64,000 bases of DNA, from the NCBI GenBank assembly GCA_001599755.1, contig BCHX01000001.1:5580001-5644000 (forward strand). The letters are read 5' to 3'. Each line of letters begins with the position of its first letter. Position 1 is the stretch's first letter. This DNA is from Gliomastix tumulicola. Its lineage: Eukaryota > Ascomycota > Sordariomycetes > Hypocreales > Bionectriaceae. Positions 1-11,800 of this stretch are shown here, piece after piece. A program made the position numbers and the translations under genes. A model generated the notes under the pieces. It worked only from the letters and a program-made list of their open reading frames with translations, ran no database searches and was not told the DNA's origin.

Positions 1-462
1 GAGAGATACCTGGGTTGACTCTGCGTTGCCGAGCACTGCAGTTTGAGGTTTGGTCAGGCCGCGATCCTTTGGCTGGGGGGTGTCATGAAACATGATACTC
101 ACACCCAACGCATTTCTCATCGATGGCAAAGATCCCACCGCAGATGCCACATTGATGTCGAAGCTTCATATGATAAGCGGCAGTGAGAGGCACTCTCGGT
201 TTTATGTGTTGCCCTTCTTGAGCCATTCTCATTGCACCCCGACCGCTGCGTCTCTCTGACAGCTATTCGGGTGAGTTGTTCTGATGAGAGTTGGTTGGAC
301 CGTGAATATTTTCACGCGAGGTCCAGTCACCACCAGATTTATCTGCAGGGATTGTTTGACCTCGCGTTACTAATGAGACAACCGGCCAAATAAGACAGCG
401 TTAAGCGTAAATATATACCCGTTATTTATCTATACTATTTCCTTTCTTTCTTGTCTTTTGAT
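1..462. other. Left-edge intergenic sequence
   Basis: No open frame of useful length or recognisable RNA gene is seen. The right end, with a TA-rich stretch near 410-440, lies just downstream of the methyltransferase stop and probably holds its 3' UTR and polyadenylation region. Confidence 0.5.
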
Positions 463-2259
463 CTATTTCTTTATACCAACGACGACCAGATTCCGAGGAC
501 TCTGCTTGAAATCAAATACAGGCTCGACCCAAGCCTCATCAACCACCTCACTCTGCTCCTTCAGGAACGTCCACCGGTCAGAGACGATGAGCGACTCGAC
601 AATAATGGCGCTAAAGGCCATCATGCTCCACGTCACGGCCACCTCCTTCCGCCGGGGCAGATAGGTCCTCTCGTACTCGTCGATCTGCTCGTCCGTCAGG
701 CCGTCCATCTTGTCCCTCATCAGCTCGCCCTGCGTCTTGAACTCCGAGTTGGCGCAGAGCTTGTTGACCGCCGCGTGGACGTACGTCCGGAAGGAGTTGT
801 AGCAGCTCTTGGGCACCGAGCCGATGATGACGGGGCTCGTGCTCGCGTCCAGCGGGCTCGCGTCCTCCTGCACGGCGGGATTCCCGTTCTCGGTGGAGGC
901 GCCCGGGGCGTGGGATATCTTCGTCACCACGCCGCGGTCGAGGAAGATCTTCTGCAGCACGGCGCGGTACCAGTGCCGCGTGAAGAAGGCCTCGCTGTCT
1001 TCTCTGCTCCAGTTCTGCACGGCCTGGCAGGCCATCATCCTCGCTGTTATGTTAAGACGGATGCCCTCGCCCGCGTACGTGGAGAAGCGGTTGCTCATGG
1101 GGAAGCCTTCGGGGTCGCGTTTTGCTGATTCGCGAACCACTCTGCCGTTGATGGCCTGAAGTGATGGCCTCAGACAGGGGTGCTTATATGATGGGGGGCC
1201 AAGACGCTCCGTGAGGAGATTGTAGCAGCAGCCGACAATGGCGACGGCGCGGATGTCCTCGTTCAGGAGGAGCGACTTGATGGCGTAGTGGGAGAGGTTT
1301 CCGCAAGAATGGATCGAGACGGCCATCAGATTCAGCCTCTGCTTCTCCTCGTCAGACAGCTTCGTCCGGTCAATGCCCGCAATCACCTCGCTTAGATCTC
1401 CGCTGTCCAGCCGTCCAGAGATGTACTGCACCGAGCCCATGTCAGGAGTATTCTCGTACACGGCCTCGGCGCCGACGGCCTTGTGCGATCGGAACTCGAA
1501 GCCCTCGTCCCCAGCGACTTCCTTCACGGCCTTGGCCAGCCGCTCCGGGTCGTCCTTCCAGCCCGGACCGGCTAATTCCAACACTTTCAACCACAATTTC
1601 TTGTTCCTCATGACGGCCGGCTTCACGGCCAGCCCGGAGCCAAAGTCACGGACCTTCGCGGCCGCCACGTTGTGGTCTCTTCCCTCAACAGCGATGACAT
1701 TGCGGTTGTACGGCTCGCTCGCCAGCGCACGGCCCAGGTAATTCTGCCCACTCCCAAAGTCGACGAAATGCGAGATCTCGCAGCCCCCTTTCCTGCTACC
1801 GATGTCCTCGGACAGCCGCGTCACATACCCGGCGAAGTTGCGCACCTCGTGCGACTTCTTCGTGTTCATCCCCTTCTTCACGAGACGCGACAGCGGCGGG
1901 ACCTCCTTCTCTGGCGGTGCGAACACCCTGCTGAGCGACAGCTCGCGCACAGTGCGGATGTACTTCATGAAGCTCTCCGGTGGCTGGTGCTCGCCCTCGT
2001 AGACGAAGCTGTCCAGGTCCTCGCGCACCATGAGGTCGAGGAGCTTCATGATGTCGCATTCCAGCACGAAGGGGTGCCATTCCTCGGGCACGGCGTGGTG
2101 GAAGAGGCTGGGCTTGGTGGTGAAGAAGTCGAGGATGTGAACGCCGCCGCAGAAGACGTTGAATTGCGAAGAAGATGTGACAAAGTCAAGGAGTTTGTCC
2201 AAATATTCTTCTGTCGAAGAGAACTTCCCCACGAAGGGGAGTGGTTTCTCGGGGATCAT
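463..2259 (-). CDS. METTL25/RRNAD1-type methyltransferase-like protein
   Basis: Single-exon gene of 598 residues, close to the length of human METTL25. The SAM-binding motif I is VDFGSGQNYLGRALA at residues 166-180, followed by the VIAVEGRDHN strand. Further on are HSCGNLSHYAIKSLL and VGCCYNLLTE; a His-x-Cys-Gly segment and a Gly-Cys-Cys-Tyr segment are characteristic of this family. The family is known as Rossmann-fold methyltransferases of poorly defined substrate (RRNAD1 has been linked to rRNA), so the reaction here is inferred. The first ATG of the frame is used and is followed by a leader-free cytosolic or nuclear N-terminus with no signal peptide. It is divergent from the SNARE gene at 2692, with about 430 bp shared upstream. 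No break is seen. Confidence 0.88.
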   Translation of the reverse strand: MIPEKPLPFVGKFSSTEEYLDKLLDFVTSSSQFNVFCGGVHILDFFTTKPSLFHHAVPEEWHPFVLECDIMKLLDLMVREDLDSFVYEGEHQPPESFMKYIRTVRELSLSRVFAPPEKEVPPLSRLVKKGMNTKKSHEVRNFAGYVTRLSEDIGSRKGGCEISHFVDFGSGQNYLGRALASEPYNRNVIAVEGRDHNVAAAKVRDFGSGLAVKPAVMRNKKLWLKVLELAGPGWKDDPERLAKAVKEVAGDEGFEFRSHKAVGAEAVYENTPDMGSVQYISGRLDSGDLSEVIAGIDRTKLSDEEKQRLNLMAVSIHSCGNLSHYAIKSLLLNEDIRAVAIVGCCYNLLTERLGPPSYKHPCLRPSLQAINGRVVRESAKRDPEGFPMSNRFSTYAGEGIRLNITARMMACQAVQNWSREDSEAFFTRHWYRAVLQKIFLDRGVVTKISHAPGASTENGNPAVQEDASPLDASTSPVIIGSVPKSCYNSFRTYVHAAVNKLCANSEFKTQGELMRDKMDGLTDEQIDEYERTYLPRRKEVAVTWSMMAFSAIIVESLIVSDRWTFLKEQSEVVDEAWVEPVFDFKQSPRNLVVVGIKK

Positions 2260-2691
2260 TCTCCTAGACGCCTCCTTCCTGTTACTGAACCGCTCAATAT
2301 TTGAATCAATTGAGATGTGAAGCCATCAAAGGTATGATTCGGCTGAGTATCTGCCCCTCAAGTCGATCGTGAAAACAGATTTGCGGTTGGTGGCGGGGTG
2401 AAGTCGAAGATTGTGTAGGGTAGGTGTAAAATCTGAAGCCCAGCACGAAGCCATGGAGGGCATCCATGTGTCAGTTCAGCATTACAGTGGGGTCCTTCTG
2501 TCTTAACTCGAAAGCTGTCGCGAACTGGAAACGTCACTCCCATCAGTAACTCTAGGCTTCAACTTGCAACACCGCTCCATTTCTCTCTTTTCCTATCTCG
2601 TTCGAGCGAGTGTGGTGAGAAGAAGGTAGACTGGTTAGATCCTAATCGTTCAATTTCGCTCCATGCCTGCATCAACACCGGAAACGGCGAG
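2260..2691. promoter_or_regulatory. Divergent promoter region, methyltransferase and SNARE genes
   Basis: 432 bp lie between two divergent start codons. No coding signal is seen. It must carry both promoters, but no confident TATA box or factor site was found. Confidence 0.45.
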
Positions 2692-3495
2692 ATGATGTCG
2701 TCAACGAACGAGGAGGACCCCTTCCTCCAAGTCCAACAGTAAGCCTTCCGTTGTGTGCTGCCCCAGCGTTTTTCTTTCTGGTCTACGACCATATCTGACA
2801 AATCGTATAGGGATGTCCAGACCCAGATCTCGTCGGCGCGCTCCCTCTTCGCATCATACCTCCGCATCCGCTCCCTCACGACCGACGCCTCCTCCCCCGA
2901 GCTCGCATCCGCCCGCACCGACCTCGAGTCCAGCCTCTCCTCGCTCGCCGAGGACCTCGGGGACCTGGTCGCGTCGGTGCAGGCCATCGAATCGGACCCG
3001 TCGCGCTTCGGCATCTCGGCAGATGAGGTCCGGCGGAGGAAACGCCTCGTCCAGGAGGTCGGGGGCGAGATCGAGGACATGCGCGACGAGCTCCGCAAGC
3101 TCCCCGGCGTCGCGGCGGCCACGGGGCAGAACAGCGACCTGCCCGACCCCAACTCCTTCGCGATCCCCGACGGCGACGACGATCCCTACGCCGAGTTCGA
3201 GCAGCAGCAGCAGCTGGAGATGATGCGCGAGCAGGACCAGCACCTCGACGGCGTGTTCCGTACCGTGGGCAACCTGCGTCAACAGGCCGACGACATGGGT
3301 CGAGAACTAGAGGAGCAGCGCGAGATTCTCGAGGTTGTTGACGATGCGGCGGACAGAGTCGGCAGCAGGTTGCAGAACGGGATGCAGAAGCTGCAGTATG
3401 TCATCCGGAACAACGAGGACAGGTGGAGCGGGTGGTGTATAGGCCTGCTCATCTTCGTGCTGATTGTGCTGCTGGTGCTCCTGTTGATTATATAG
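2692..3495 (+). CDS. TLG1: Tlg1/syntaxin-6-type t-SNARE
   Basis: Two exons, 2692-2738 and 2811-3495; the 72-nt intron starts GTAAGC and ends ATAG, and joining gives 243 residues in frame. The first exon encodes an acidic start ending in EEDPFLQVQQ, as in Tlg1/syntaxin-6 proteins. The N-terminal part is helical (SLFASYLRIRSL, RRKRLVQEVGGEIEDMRDEL), like the three-helix domain. The SNARE helix runs from about EQDQHLDGVFRTVGNL to the membrane, with the zero-layer glutamine in LEEQREILE, which makes it a Qc SNARE. A single C-terminal membrane anchor (GLLIFVLIVLLVLLLII) ends the protein. Known role: fusion of endosome-derived vesicles with the late Golgi. An adjacent ATG at 2695 could start it one codon later. 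Confidence 0.92.
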
Positions 3496-3916
3496 AAGGT
3501 TGCGAGAGATGTCTTGTCGCTCGAACTGTACGATGGACTGTTAGATTTTGTCTTGTCTTTTGGGCTGCACACGTTCAAGGTAGCGGATTGTGGAATTGGA
3601 GTTGGAGTTCAGAGGCTTTATGTATAGGTGCTATGAGGACCAATTCCCTATTAGGTACGATCGCAATCTTTAAGAAGAAGCTATGATGGTATCTAGTCGT
3701 CTCCATGCACATTTTCAGTATCGTGATGCGCGAGTGTTTGTTATTCCAACACACTAAAACCAGCCTATACATTCAGCCAACCGTGCTCCTTTGAGGGTTG
3801 AGCTGACGACTGGTCTGACCAAAGCCTAACGCCAAAGTTTGAGCACGCTTCTTCAGATGGTCTAATGCCACATTGCCCTTTCAGTCAGTCTATATGATAC
3901 ATGATATTTCCAGCGC
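3496..3916. other. Convergent 3' region of SNARE and GLE1 genes
   Basis: 421 bp between two stop codons facing each other. No gene is seen; it should contain both 3' UTRs. Confidence 0.5.
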
Positions 3917-5526
3917 TCATGCCAGGATTAAGCCCTCCTGCGCAAACATATCTCCTAGCCCCTTGACCGAGGCTGCTCCAGCAGAGTCCGCTGGCGCCTT
4001 CTTCGGAAACTCGACTATTGCCACCTGGAGCGCCGCCATGGCCGCGTTCCCGTAGAACTTGAGGAACCGCTGCTCGTTGTGCTCCAGCATGGCCCTGAGC
4101 ACGACGTACTGGGTGTTGGACACCTCGTTGGCCGGCGTGTTCAGGATGTACGCCAGCGCTTTCCAGTAGTTCGACGGCGGGTACGGGTTCTTCAGATCCG
4201 CCTTGTTGAAGTGACGTAACGAGATCGAGGCGAACCCGGCCCCGAGCCCGGTCATCCTGTCCCGGTGCACACTCTCCGTGATGAAGCCGCCCTCGTCTTT
4301 CCTCCACCCTATCCTCTGTCGGCCCGCCTCCGTCTTCTCGCTCCCTCGTAGGCCGAATAGGACGGGGCACGTGACGCGAAACTTGCATACCAGGATATCG
4401 ATGAGCGGCTTCCCGCGCCACTGGTGGTTCTTCGCGCTGAACACGAGGGCCGCCGAGACACCGACGGGGTCGGCCGACTTGGTGTTCACGCCGCCTTCTG
4501 TGATGAACTGCTTGATCATCGCCTTGGTGCAGATGTTGAGCAGGTAGATGAACAGAGACGGTAAGCTATCTCCGTTGTGGACGGCGCCCTCGACGGGTTG
4601 CCGCTGGTCGACAACGAATGTCTGGGGGTTGATGGGTGGGCTAGGCACTGAGCCGTCCAGAGACTTGGACAAGATAAGCATGATCGTCTCGGTCTGCTGA
4701 AGCATTAGAAGCTGAATGTTTGAATAGTAGGGAACGGGAGAACATAACATACCTGCTGCTTGTTTTCTCCTCTCTTGCCGCTGGCTGTGAGCTGGCCGAC
4801 GGACTTCCCGATCTCCCGTCGCATCGTCCCGAGATTCTCCTTCAACACGGTATTTGGCTTCTTAGCCTCCGCCTTCATTGTTGCACGTAGCTGCTTGAGC
4901 GCTCTATGTATCTCTACATATCGAGAGTTGATATTTTGCTGGAAAGCTGGTATCGATGAGCTGGGTGTATGTGTATGTGTGGGTTTGACGCCGTTGGTGA
5001 GTGGTGTCGTCGTTGTTGTAGGTGGCGGCCTGGCTGCCGCAGGCTGTGGAGGGGCTGGCGTAGGTGCAACAGACGGTTTACTCGGTGCGAATGCGGGCGC
5101 GGGAGCTGGCTGGGCCGGCGGTGGTGCTTGAGCTGGAGGTTGTGGCTGCGGTGCCGGTGCTTTCGGCGCAGGACGCGCGACCGGCGCTGGACTCGGCGGT
5201 TCTGGCGGCGGCTTGGGGATCGTCGTCTTCCTCAGTTCTCTCAACCGGAGCTCCTCCGCCACGACGGCCTTCTCAGCCTCGATCCTCCTCTGCTCTATCC
5301 TCTCCTGCTCCTGTATCCGCGCGCGCTCGGCCTCTAGCTCATGTAGCTCGTAGACCCGGACCGCGGCGTCGCGCACCCGCTTGTGCTCCTCCTGTGCCGC
5401 GAGCAGGGCATCTCGGTGGTGCTCTTCTGAGTTTCGGTCGTCGGCGAGGAATTGTGATAGATGGAGGTTCGAATCCGCTCCGGAAGGCGAGTACAAGCTC
5501 CGCCTAAACGGCGAGGATCGACTCAT
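3917..5526 (-). CDS. GLE1: Nuclear pore mRNA export factor Gle1
   Basis: Two exons on the minus strand, 5526-4753 and 4696-3917; the 56-nt intron begins GTATGT and ends TTCAG, giving about 517 residues against 538 in yeast Gle1. The N-terminal 95 residues are a charged coiled coil (HELEAERARIQEQERIEQ). A proline/alanine-rich linker follows at about 105-175. The C-terminal GLE1 fold starts near residue 200, with SLPSLFIYLLNICTKAMIKQ, DPVGVSAALVFSAKNHQWRG and GLGAGFASISLRHF. Known role: with inositol hexakisphosphate it activates the DEAD-box ATPase Dbp5 at the cytoplasmic face of the nuclear pore during mRNA export. The start ATG is followed by MSRSSPFRRSLYSPSG. No defect is seen. It is convergent with the SNARE gene. 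Confidence 0.92.
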
Positions 5527-8500
5527 GATGTATGAAAGCGTCTGATTGTCGCTGACATCCGCCTCGGTCGTACAGCGTCTAGCAGCGAGGGGAGGGGTCG
5601 ACGTCGAGGTGCTATCGCGCCAGCATGAGGACGTAATTGCTTAGACTGCAAAGAGATCAATGGCGGAGCGTCGACGCGCGTAATAGCTAGTACAAGGTAG
5701 TATAAGCAACGATGTCGCAATAGGAGTTGTCGCAATTTATCGCGTTGGAGTCGCAGGTACGTCGTTGATTTTTGGAGTCTCGTCGAGATCGGAGGTTGGT
5801 CTTTGTTAGGCGTTGTCTGCTGTCAGAGATCGAGCAGCGAATCAGAAAGCCGGAACTGACCCCAGGCGTCGAGTGCATAGAAAATCTCAGGGACCCACTT
5901 CTGGTGCCCAGGCTGATAAAATGTCCGGCTGGCTGTTTGCCTTCTCCAACACTGCAACAGTGGCTGGTTGTCTCATTGTGTGGCTGAGATAAATCGTTTT
6001 TGGAGACATTTTCGAGTCACCATGCCGATCCTGCTTTCGCTTAGATGACTCTGAACTCGCGAGTCCTTGTGCTTGGCTGTGTTGGATGCATTTCCGCAGT
6101 TGGAAACGTTTTGTTGAGAATCGTATTTTCCGTTGCCGTTGCCAGCCCCAATGAGTCTCCCTCACTTGCAGCACATGTCTCCAACTCTCGCCATGCCATG
6201 TGGTCTCATCGTGATAAAATCCGAAAACTTCACGCACAGATCATTGGCCAATGGCACAAATATTCAAGCTTTCCAAGGAACAAACGCTGACAGGCTAGGC
6301 TTCCGGCCTCTGGACCGTTACCTGAAGCTCAAACTCTGAGCTCTAGGGCAGGTCAGGGCAGGGCAAGGGCAGAGAGTACGTACCGAACGACGCAACGGAC
6401 AATTGCCATTGTCTGTCTTTCTGATCCAGCCACTGCCACTGGACACTGACAGGGTGATTGGAGAGAGAAGACCCCACCTCCACAATAGCGGCTACGATAC
6501 AGGAGGCCCACCCATTGCCTGTCCCTTGGGCCTTGGCTAATCTAACTCTGGTCGAGCTGCCATTCATCAATCAGCTTCGCATGTCCGGCATGTACCGGAC
6601 AGTGTGCGAGGTCTGAGCCCTGGGCGACCTCGTGACTGGTGACGTTATCTTCTCGCGGATTCCTGCTGATATCGGATACGAACGGCGCGACGAATGGGCG
6701 GACAAGATTGGGAATGCCTGCATGTGCTCTGCATGGGCGCGGGCGCAAACTATATGGGTGACGAGCTATCGAGGCCCTCTTTCCTGCATGTTTCGGACAT
6801 GTTCAGTGCATGACGGTGAGCGGAGCCGTGCATCACATGTAGGATAGCGAAATTTGCTAGCCTAGACCGTCACGACGATCTTGCCTCGCCCCCAGTCTTT
6901 GGCTCTTGCACCTCCCAATCGACTGACAGTGGCACAGCACAGGCAGAAGGACCTCCGCGTCCTTGGGGCACAAGCCGGCGGCAATGACGTTGCCAAAGAC
7001 CGGATCAGCGCACACGATCTGACCGCCGCTGGGTACTCGCATTCCTCCGACAGCTCCTGCTGGCGTAAAATACTTTTAGACATCCGTTCCAAGCTCTCGC
7101 CCCCGCCAATGTTTCAGCTGCATGGCGGCGCTGGGGGTGATCATGGCAGAATACGAGTCAAAACCTAGGAGGCCGCAGCAGTCGGTCGCAGGTCAAGCCA
7201 TCACCACGACCGGCCAACGGCCCAGGCCCCGAAAAAGAGGCAATCGACATCCCAAGCTCGTGGTGCCCTAAAACGTTGAAGAACCTCCAGGGCTTGAGTT
7301 TATGTCCACACCGGAAAACCTTATGGAGGGCAGTCCGTGGCGCTACGCCGGGCTAGCAAAGCCATCCGCGTACAGAGAGAGGACAGACATCAATTTGGAG
7401 TTCGGCCATGTCTTGCCCTCGGATGACGCGCAATGAGACCATTCTGCGAACTTTAATATTGCAGCCTTGGAGTAAGCAAGGTCAGCGTTGTGCCACCCTA
7501 ATCAAGGCCGGTGAGCCCCTTGTCATACCACCGTTGCTGATGACGGGCATGCAGGAAGTGAAGATGATGCAGCCCATGATGAATGAGCCTCCCATGCCAC
7601 GCGCCGGACAACCAGCAGCGACAGACACTGATGCCGATCGCGGTCTAGCGCTGCGGGCGGGCTCTACCTAGTCTAGGGTCAAGTAGGGAGCCACCCGAGG
7701 CGAAGGGCTCTCAGTGGTGCTGCTGGATATCACCACTACGTAACCGGGCCTTGGTGGTGCGTGGTCCTTGCTTTACGAGGTGCAGCATTCCTGATGACGG
7801 GGGCTGCATTGGGCGTCAACGTGCGTGGGAGCCGTCGGTGATGTGTGACAGATGGCTGCGGCCTGGGATTGATGATGTTTGGTGCAGGCACAGGCCGGAC
7901 TGTCTTTTGCCACCCGAAGCTCGGACTGAAGAAGTGAAGCTCTTCGGAGTACGTACCTGGGCGTGGTGAAGTAAAAATGCAGGTATCCACACGCAGGAGC
8001 CCCTTCCTTTTTCACCACTCCCACCACAACCACCACAGCAACAGAGGCAGTGTCCACCCCGTTTGTGGCGCCCTGTTCTTGCCTGAACTGTTGCCTCGCA
8101 TGTCGACGCCCGTAACCCTGCGACTGTCGCAGTCTGTAGCCCCCTAACAGCCTGTCACCGGAGTGTTTTGCGTGCTGGATACGGGGTACCACAGCGAGCA
8201 GTCCAGAACCCGACCAGGCCTGCGACTCCCCCCCATCTGCTACCCGCACAACTGGCCTCCTCTGAACCTCATCATCCACACCACCACCCACCTAGCTAGC
8301 CTAACTTAACTTTCTATCCCCGTCTCCTCCTTCACTCCCGTCTCTCCCTCTTCCATTCTTGCTTTGGTTTTTCTCGCCAACGTTGTTCCCCTCTTCCCTC
8401 TCTCTCTCTCCCTCTCTCTCCCTCTCCCTCTGCTCTGGTCTCGATTGTTGACACCAACGCCTTCCTTTTTGATACACTCCTTGGCTTAACGGCTACCACC

Positions 8501-8872
8501 ACCCCGTACCCTCCCCCCCAAGTACTACCACCAGTACTCAGTGAGCTCGCTGGATCGATCTGTCACTCCCATCGTATCCTGGAATAGCTTCGAGAGAGCA
8601 AGAATCAACACACCCTCCTTATACTGACAAACTCAAAAACATCACTGTCCAACCTCACCATCACCGCTGCAGCCCGTCCGTCGCCCGCTCTCTCTAGTAC
8701 CACAAAAACAAGATTTATTTACACCGTCTCGGCAACCGTCATTGAAGCCATCTACAAGATCGCCTCCTCTACTTGTTCTCGACACAACCCATACCTGTCG
8801 ACGGCCTGCACCTGACGTGCAACAAACACATACCTCTTTTCTGTGCTGCTCGTCTCGCTGCCCGCATCGATC
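5527..8872. other. 3.3-kb gene-poor region upstream of SSD1
   Basis: This is the longest stretch without a supported gene. Frames over 60 codons occur on both strands but show low-complexity translations, no motifs and no plausible splicing. The right part (about 8290-8870) is pyrimidine-rich and is probably the SSD1 5' UTR; the left end belongs to the GLE1 promoter. The middle (about 5900-7700) could hold a noncoding RNA, but nothing in the sequence proves this. Confidence 0.45.
8390..8432. repeat. CT-rich simple repeat in the SSD1 leader
   Basis: Almost uninterrupted CT/CCT dinucleotide and trinucleotide tract about 440 bp before the SSD1 start codon. TC-rich tracts are common near fungal transcription start sites, so it may mark the core promoter. 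Confidence 0.8.
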
Positions 8873-11800
8873 ATGGATCAGCAGCAGTCGAACCAGCAGC
8901 AGGGCCAGCCACCCCAGTCGCAAGCTGGTGGCGTGCATGGCCCGGCTGGACGCAGACTGCACATTGCTCATCGGCGAAGCCCTTCCGAGCTGACGCCCTT
9001 GATGAGCATGTTTGCCAATCCTGGAAGTAAGTCGTACACCTGCTGGCGAAGCTCAGCATCCCCTATTTCGAGCTGCTGCTGACTACTTGGCTTCTTTTGC
9101 TAGTGGAACAATTGGCTATCCAGCAACAGATCGAACTGCTTCAGCAACAGCAGCAGCAGATACAAGCTACGCAGCAGCAATACGCGAACCTGGGCATGAT
9201 CCCTCCGGGTCAGCCCGTACATGTTGGCGGACAATTCAATCCTTTGCAGTCGATGGGAAATCTGCAGCAGCCCAACTTCCAGTTTCCCAACCAGATGGGA
9301 CAGAATGTTTCCATGGCCAACCCAACGCCTCAAATGTCACATCGCCGTAATCAGTCGGCACTGCCCAACATGGGCATGGGACCACCTCCCGCGCCGTCCT
9401 CTGGAGCTTCAGGGTCGACCTTCGGTAACTTCGAGGCTCCCAACGCTGGAGCGAGCCAGGGACGTGAGAACGCTAACCGGGGAGGTCGGGGAGGAGGTGG
9501 TGGCGGTGGCCACCAGCGACGACACTCCTTAGCTTTGGCTGATGCTAAGAAGGCGGCCGAGCTTGCGCAGCAGAAGCGAACAACCACTGGTTTCCAGTTC
9601 CCCGGTCCGAATGCCGACAAGATGGACGATGATAACAAGCCCGCCGCCCAGCCTGATGTCACGCCAACCCCCACCCTTGGACGCGGCCGTGGTGGTCACG
9701 GCCGTAGCCAGAGTATGGCAGTGAACGGCCGAGGTGGCTTGGGTGGCGATACCGGCCGCCGTGGCGGCCATGCCCGTACTGGGTCCCGGAACTTCGAGGG
9801 TAACTGGCGCAACCAAAGTCAGCCTCAGGACCAAGCAGGAAGCCTTGGCCAGAGCCAGGGCTTCCAGCCTGGTCATCGCTCCCAGGGATCTATTAACCCA
9901 TCCATCTCTTCCATTGGGGGCTTCCAGTACAACCCCAACCAGCCTCAGCTCATGCAGCTACCTGGCCAGATGGTCATGCAGCCGATGTACGGCCAGCAGC
10001 TGAACCCGATGCAGCAGCTTCAAGCTCTTCAAGCTGCCCAGCTCAACGGCCAGCAACTTCAGGGTTTGCAAACCTCGCAGCACGCAGGCCAGATTGGTGG
10101 TCAGCAGCAACAGCAGCAGCAGCGCAAGACCCTCTTCACCCCGTACCTCCCCCAGGCCTCGCTTCCTGCCTTGCTTGGTGACGGCCAGCTCGTCTCCGGT
10201 ATTCTTCGTGTAAACAAGAAGAACCGTAGCGATGCCTATGTTGCAACTTCGGACGGTGTCCTCGATGCCGACATCTTCATCTGCGGTAGCAAGGACCGCA
10301 ACCGTGCCCTTGAGGGTGATCTCGTGGCCATAGAGCTGCTTGACGTCGATGAGGTCTGGTCGCAGAAGAGGGAGAAGGAGGAGAAGAAGAAGCGCAAGGA
10401 TATTACTGATACCCGCTCTGGATCCACCAACCAGGGCCAACGACACTCCGAGAACAATGATGAGAACAATGCGGCGGAGGGTGGCATCCGCCGTCGGGGC
10501 AGTCTTCGCCAGCGCCCTACCCAGAAGAAGAACGACGATGTCGAGGTTGAAGGCCAGAGCCTCCTTCTCGTTGAAGAGGAGGAGATCAACGACGAGCAGA
10601 AACCTCTCTACGCAGGACACGTTGTCGCCGTCGTTGAACGTGTGGCAGGCCAGATGTTTTCTGGTACCCTGGGTCTCCTTCGACCTAGCAGCCAGGCTAC
10701 GAAGGAGAAGCAGGAAGCTGAGAGGGCGGCCCGTGACGGTGGTAACGGCCGCTCACACGATTCGAGGCATCAGGAGAAGCCCAAGATTGTTTGGTTCAAG
10801 CCTACGGATAAGCGCGTGCCTCTGATTGCAATTCCTACTGAGCAAGCCCCCCGTGACTTCGTGGAGAAGCACCAGGATTACGCCGACCGCATCTTTGTTG
10901 CCTGCATCAAGCGATGGCCCATTACCTCGCTTCACCCCTTCGGCACCCTTGTGGAGCAGCTTGGCCGCATGGGTGACCTGAAGGTTGAGACTGATGCACT
11001 TCTGCGCGACAACAACTTCTCCTCTGATGAATTTTCCGACGCCGTCCTCCGAAACGTGGGATTGCAAGACTGGTCCTTGGCGAAGGAGGAGGAGGCGTCT
11101 CTTGCTTCACGCCGCGATTTCCGTGGGGAGATGACTTTTACTATCGATCACAATGGCGGAGCTGAGCTCGGTAACGCTGTTCACATCAAGACTCGCCCTG
11201 ATGGGAAGGTTGAGGTGGGTATTCACGTCCCCGATGTCACTCACTTTGTGAAGCCCAACTCGCTCGTTGATCGTGAGGCCAAGAAGCGTGGCACTTCGGT
11301 GCAGCTTCTCAACCGCTTCTGCGCTATGCTTCCCGGCAAGCTGGCAGGCGACGTGTGCTCCCTGCTTCCTGGCCAGGAGCGTCTTACCGTCAGTGTGGTA
11401 TTCAGCGTGAACCCCCACACTGGTGCAGTTGCCGAAGGTGACAGCTGGGTCGGCCGCGGTATCATTAAGAGCGCGGGCAAGGTTGCTCTGGCCGACATTG
11501 ACAGCGCTCTGCTTGAGCCATCGGCGTATACCAACCAGGCCGTACCTGCCACCACCATCCAGATTCTGAATGCCATCACTCAGAAGTTCCGTGAGATTCG
11601 CTTGGGCGCAGGTGGTGAGCCCATTGCCCCTCTCCGGCTTCTGCATCAGCTGGACGATGAGAACAACCCTGTCCAGGATAACCTGTTTGATTCGACTGAC
11701 TCCCTCGAGCTGGTCGAAGAGCTGATGCACAAGGCCAACGCATACGTGGCCGAGCGCCTGGCGCAAGGACTGCCTGACAAGGCACTCCTTCGTCGGCAGA

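Noticed and set aside
1796..2304. Extra frames near the methyltransferase start on both strands
   Set aside because: They overlap the well-supported 598-residue gene and have Arg/Pro-rich shadow composition.
5462..5480. GGTTCGAATCC resembling a tRNA B box
   Set aside because: It lies in the coding start of GLE1, and no cloverleaf can be formed around it.
7773..8291. 172-codon minus-strand frame in the SSD1 upstream region
   Set aside because: Composition is poor, with no motif or splice partner; it lies in probable promoter sequence.
9958..10620. 220-codon frame antisense to SSD1
   Set aside because: Leu/Val-rich shadow produced by the codon bias of the real gene on the other strand.
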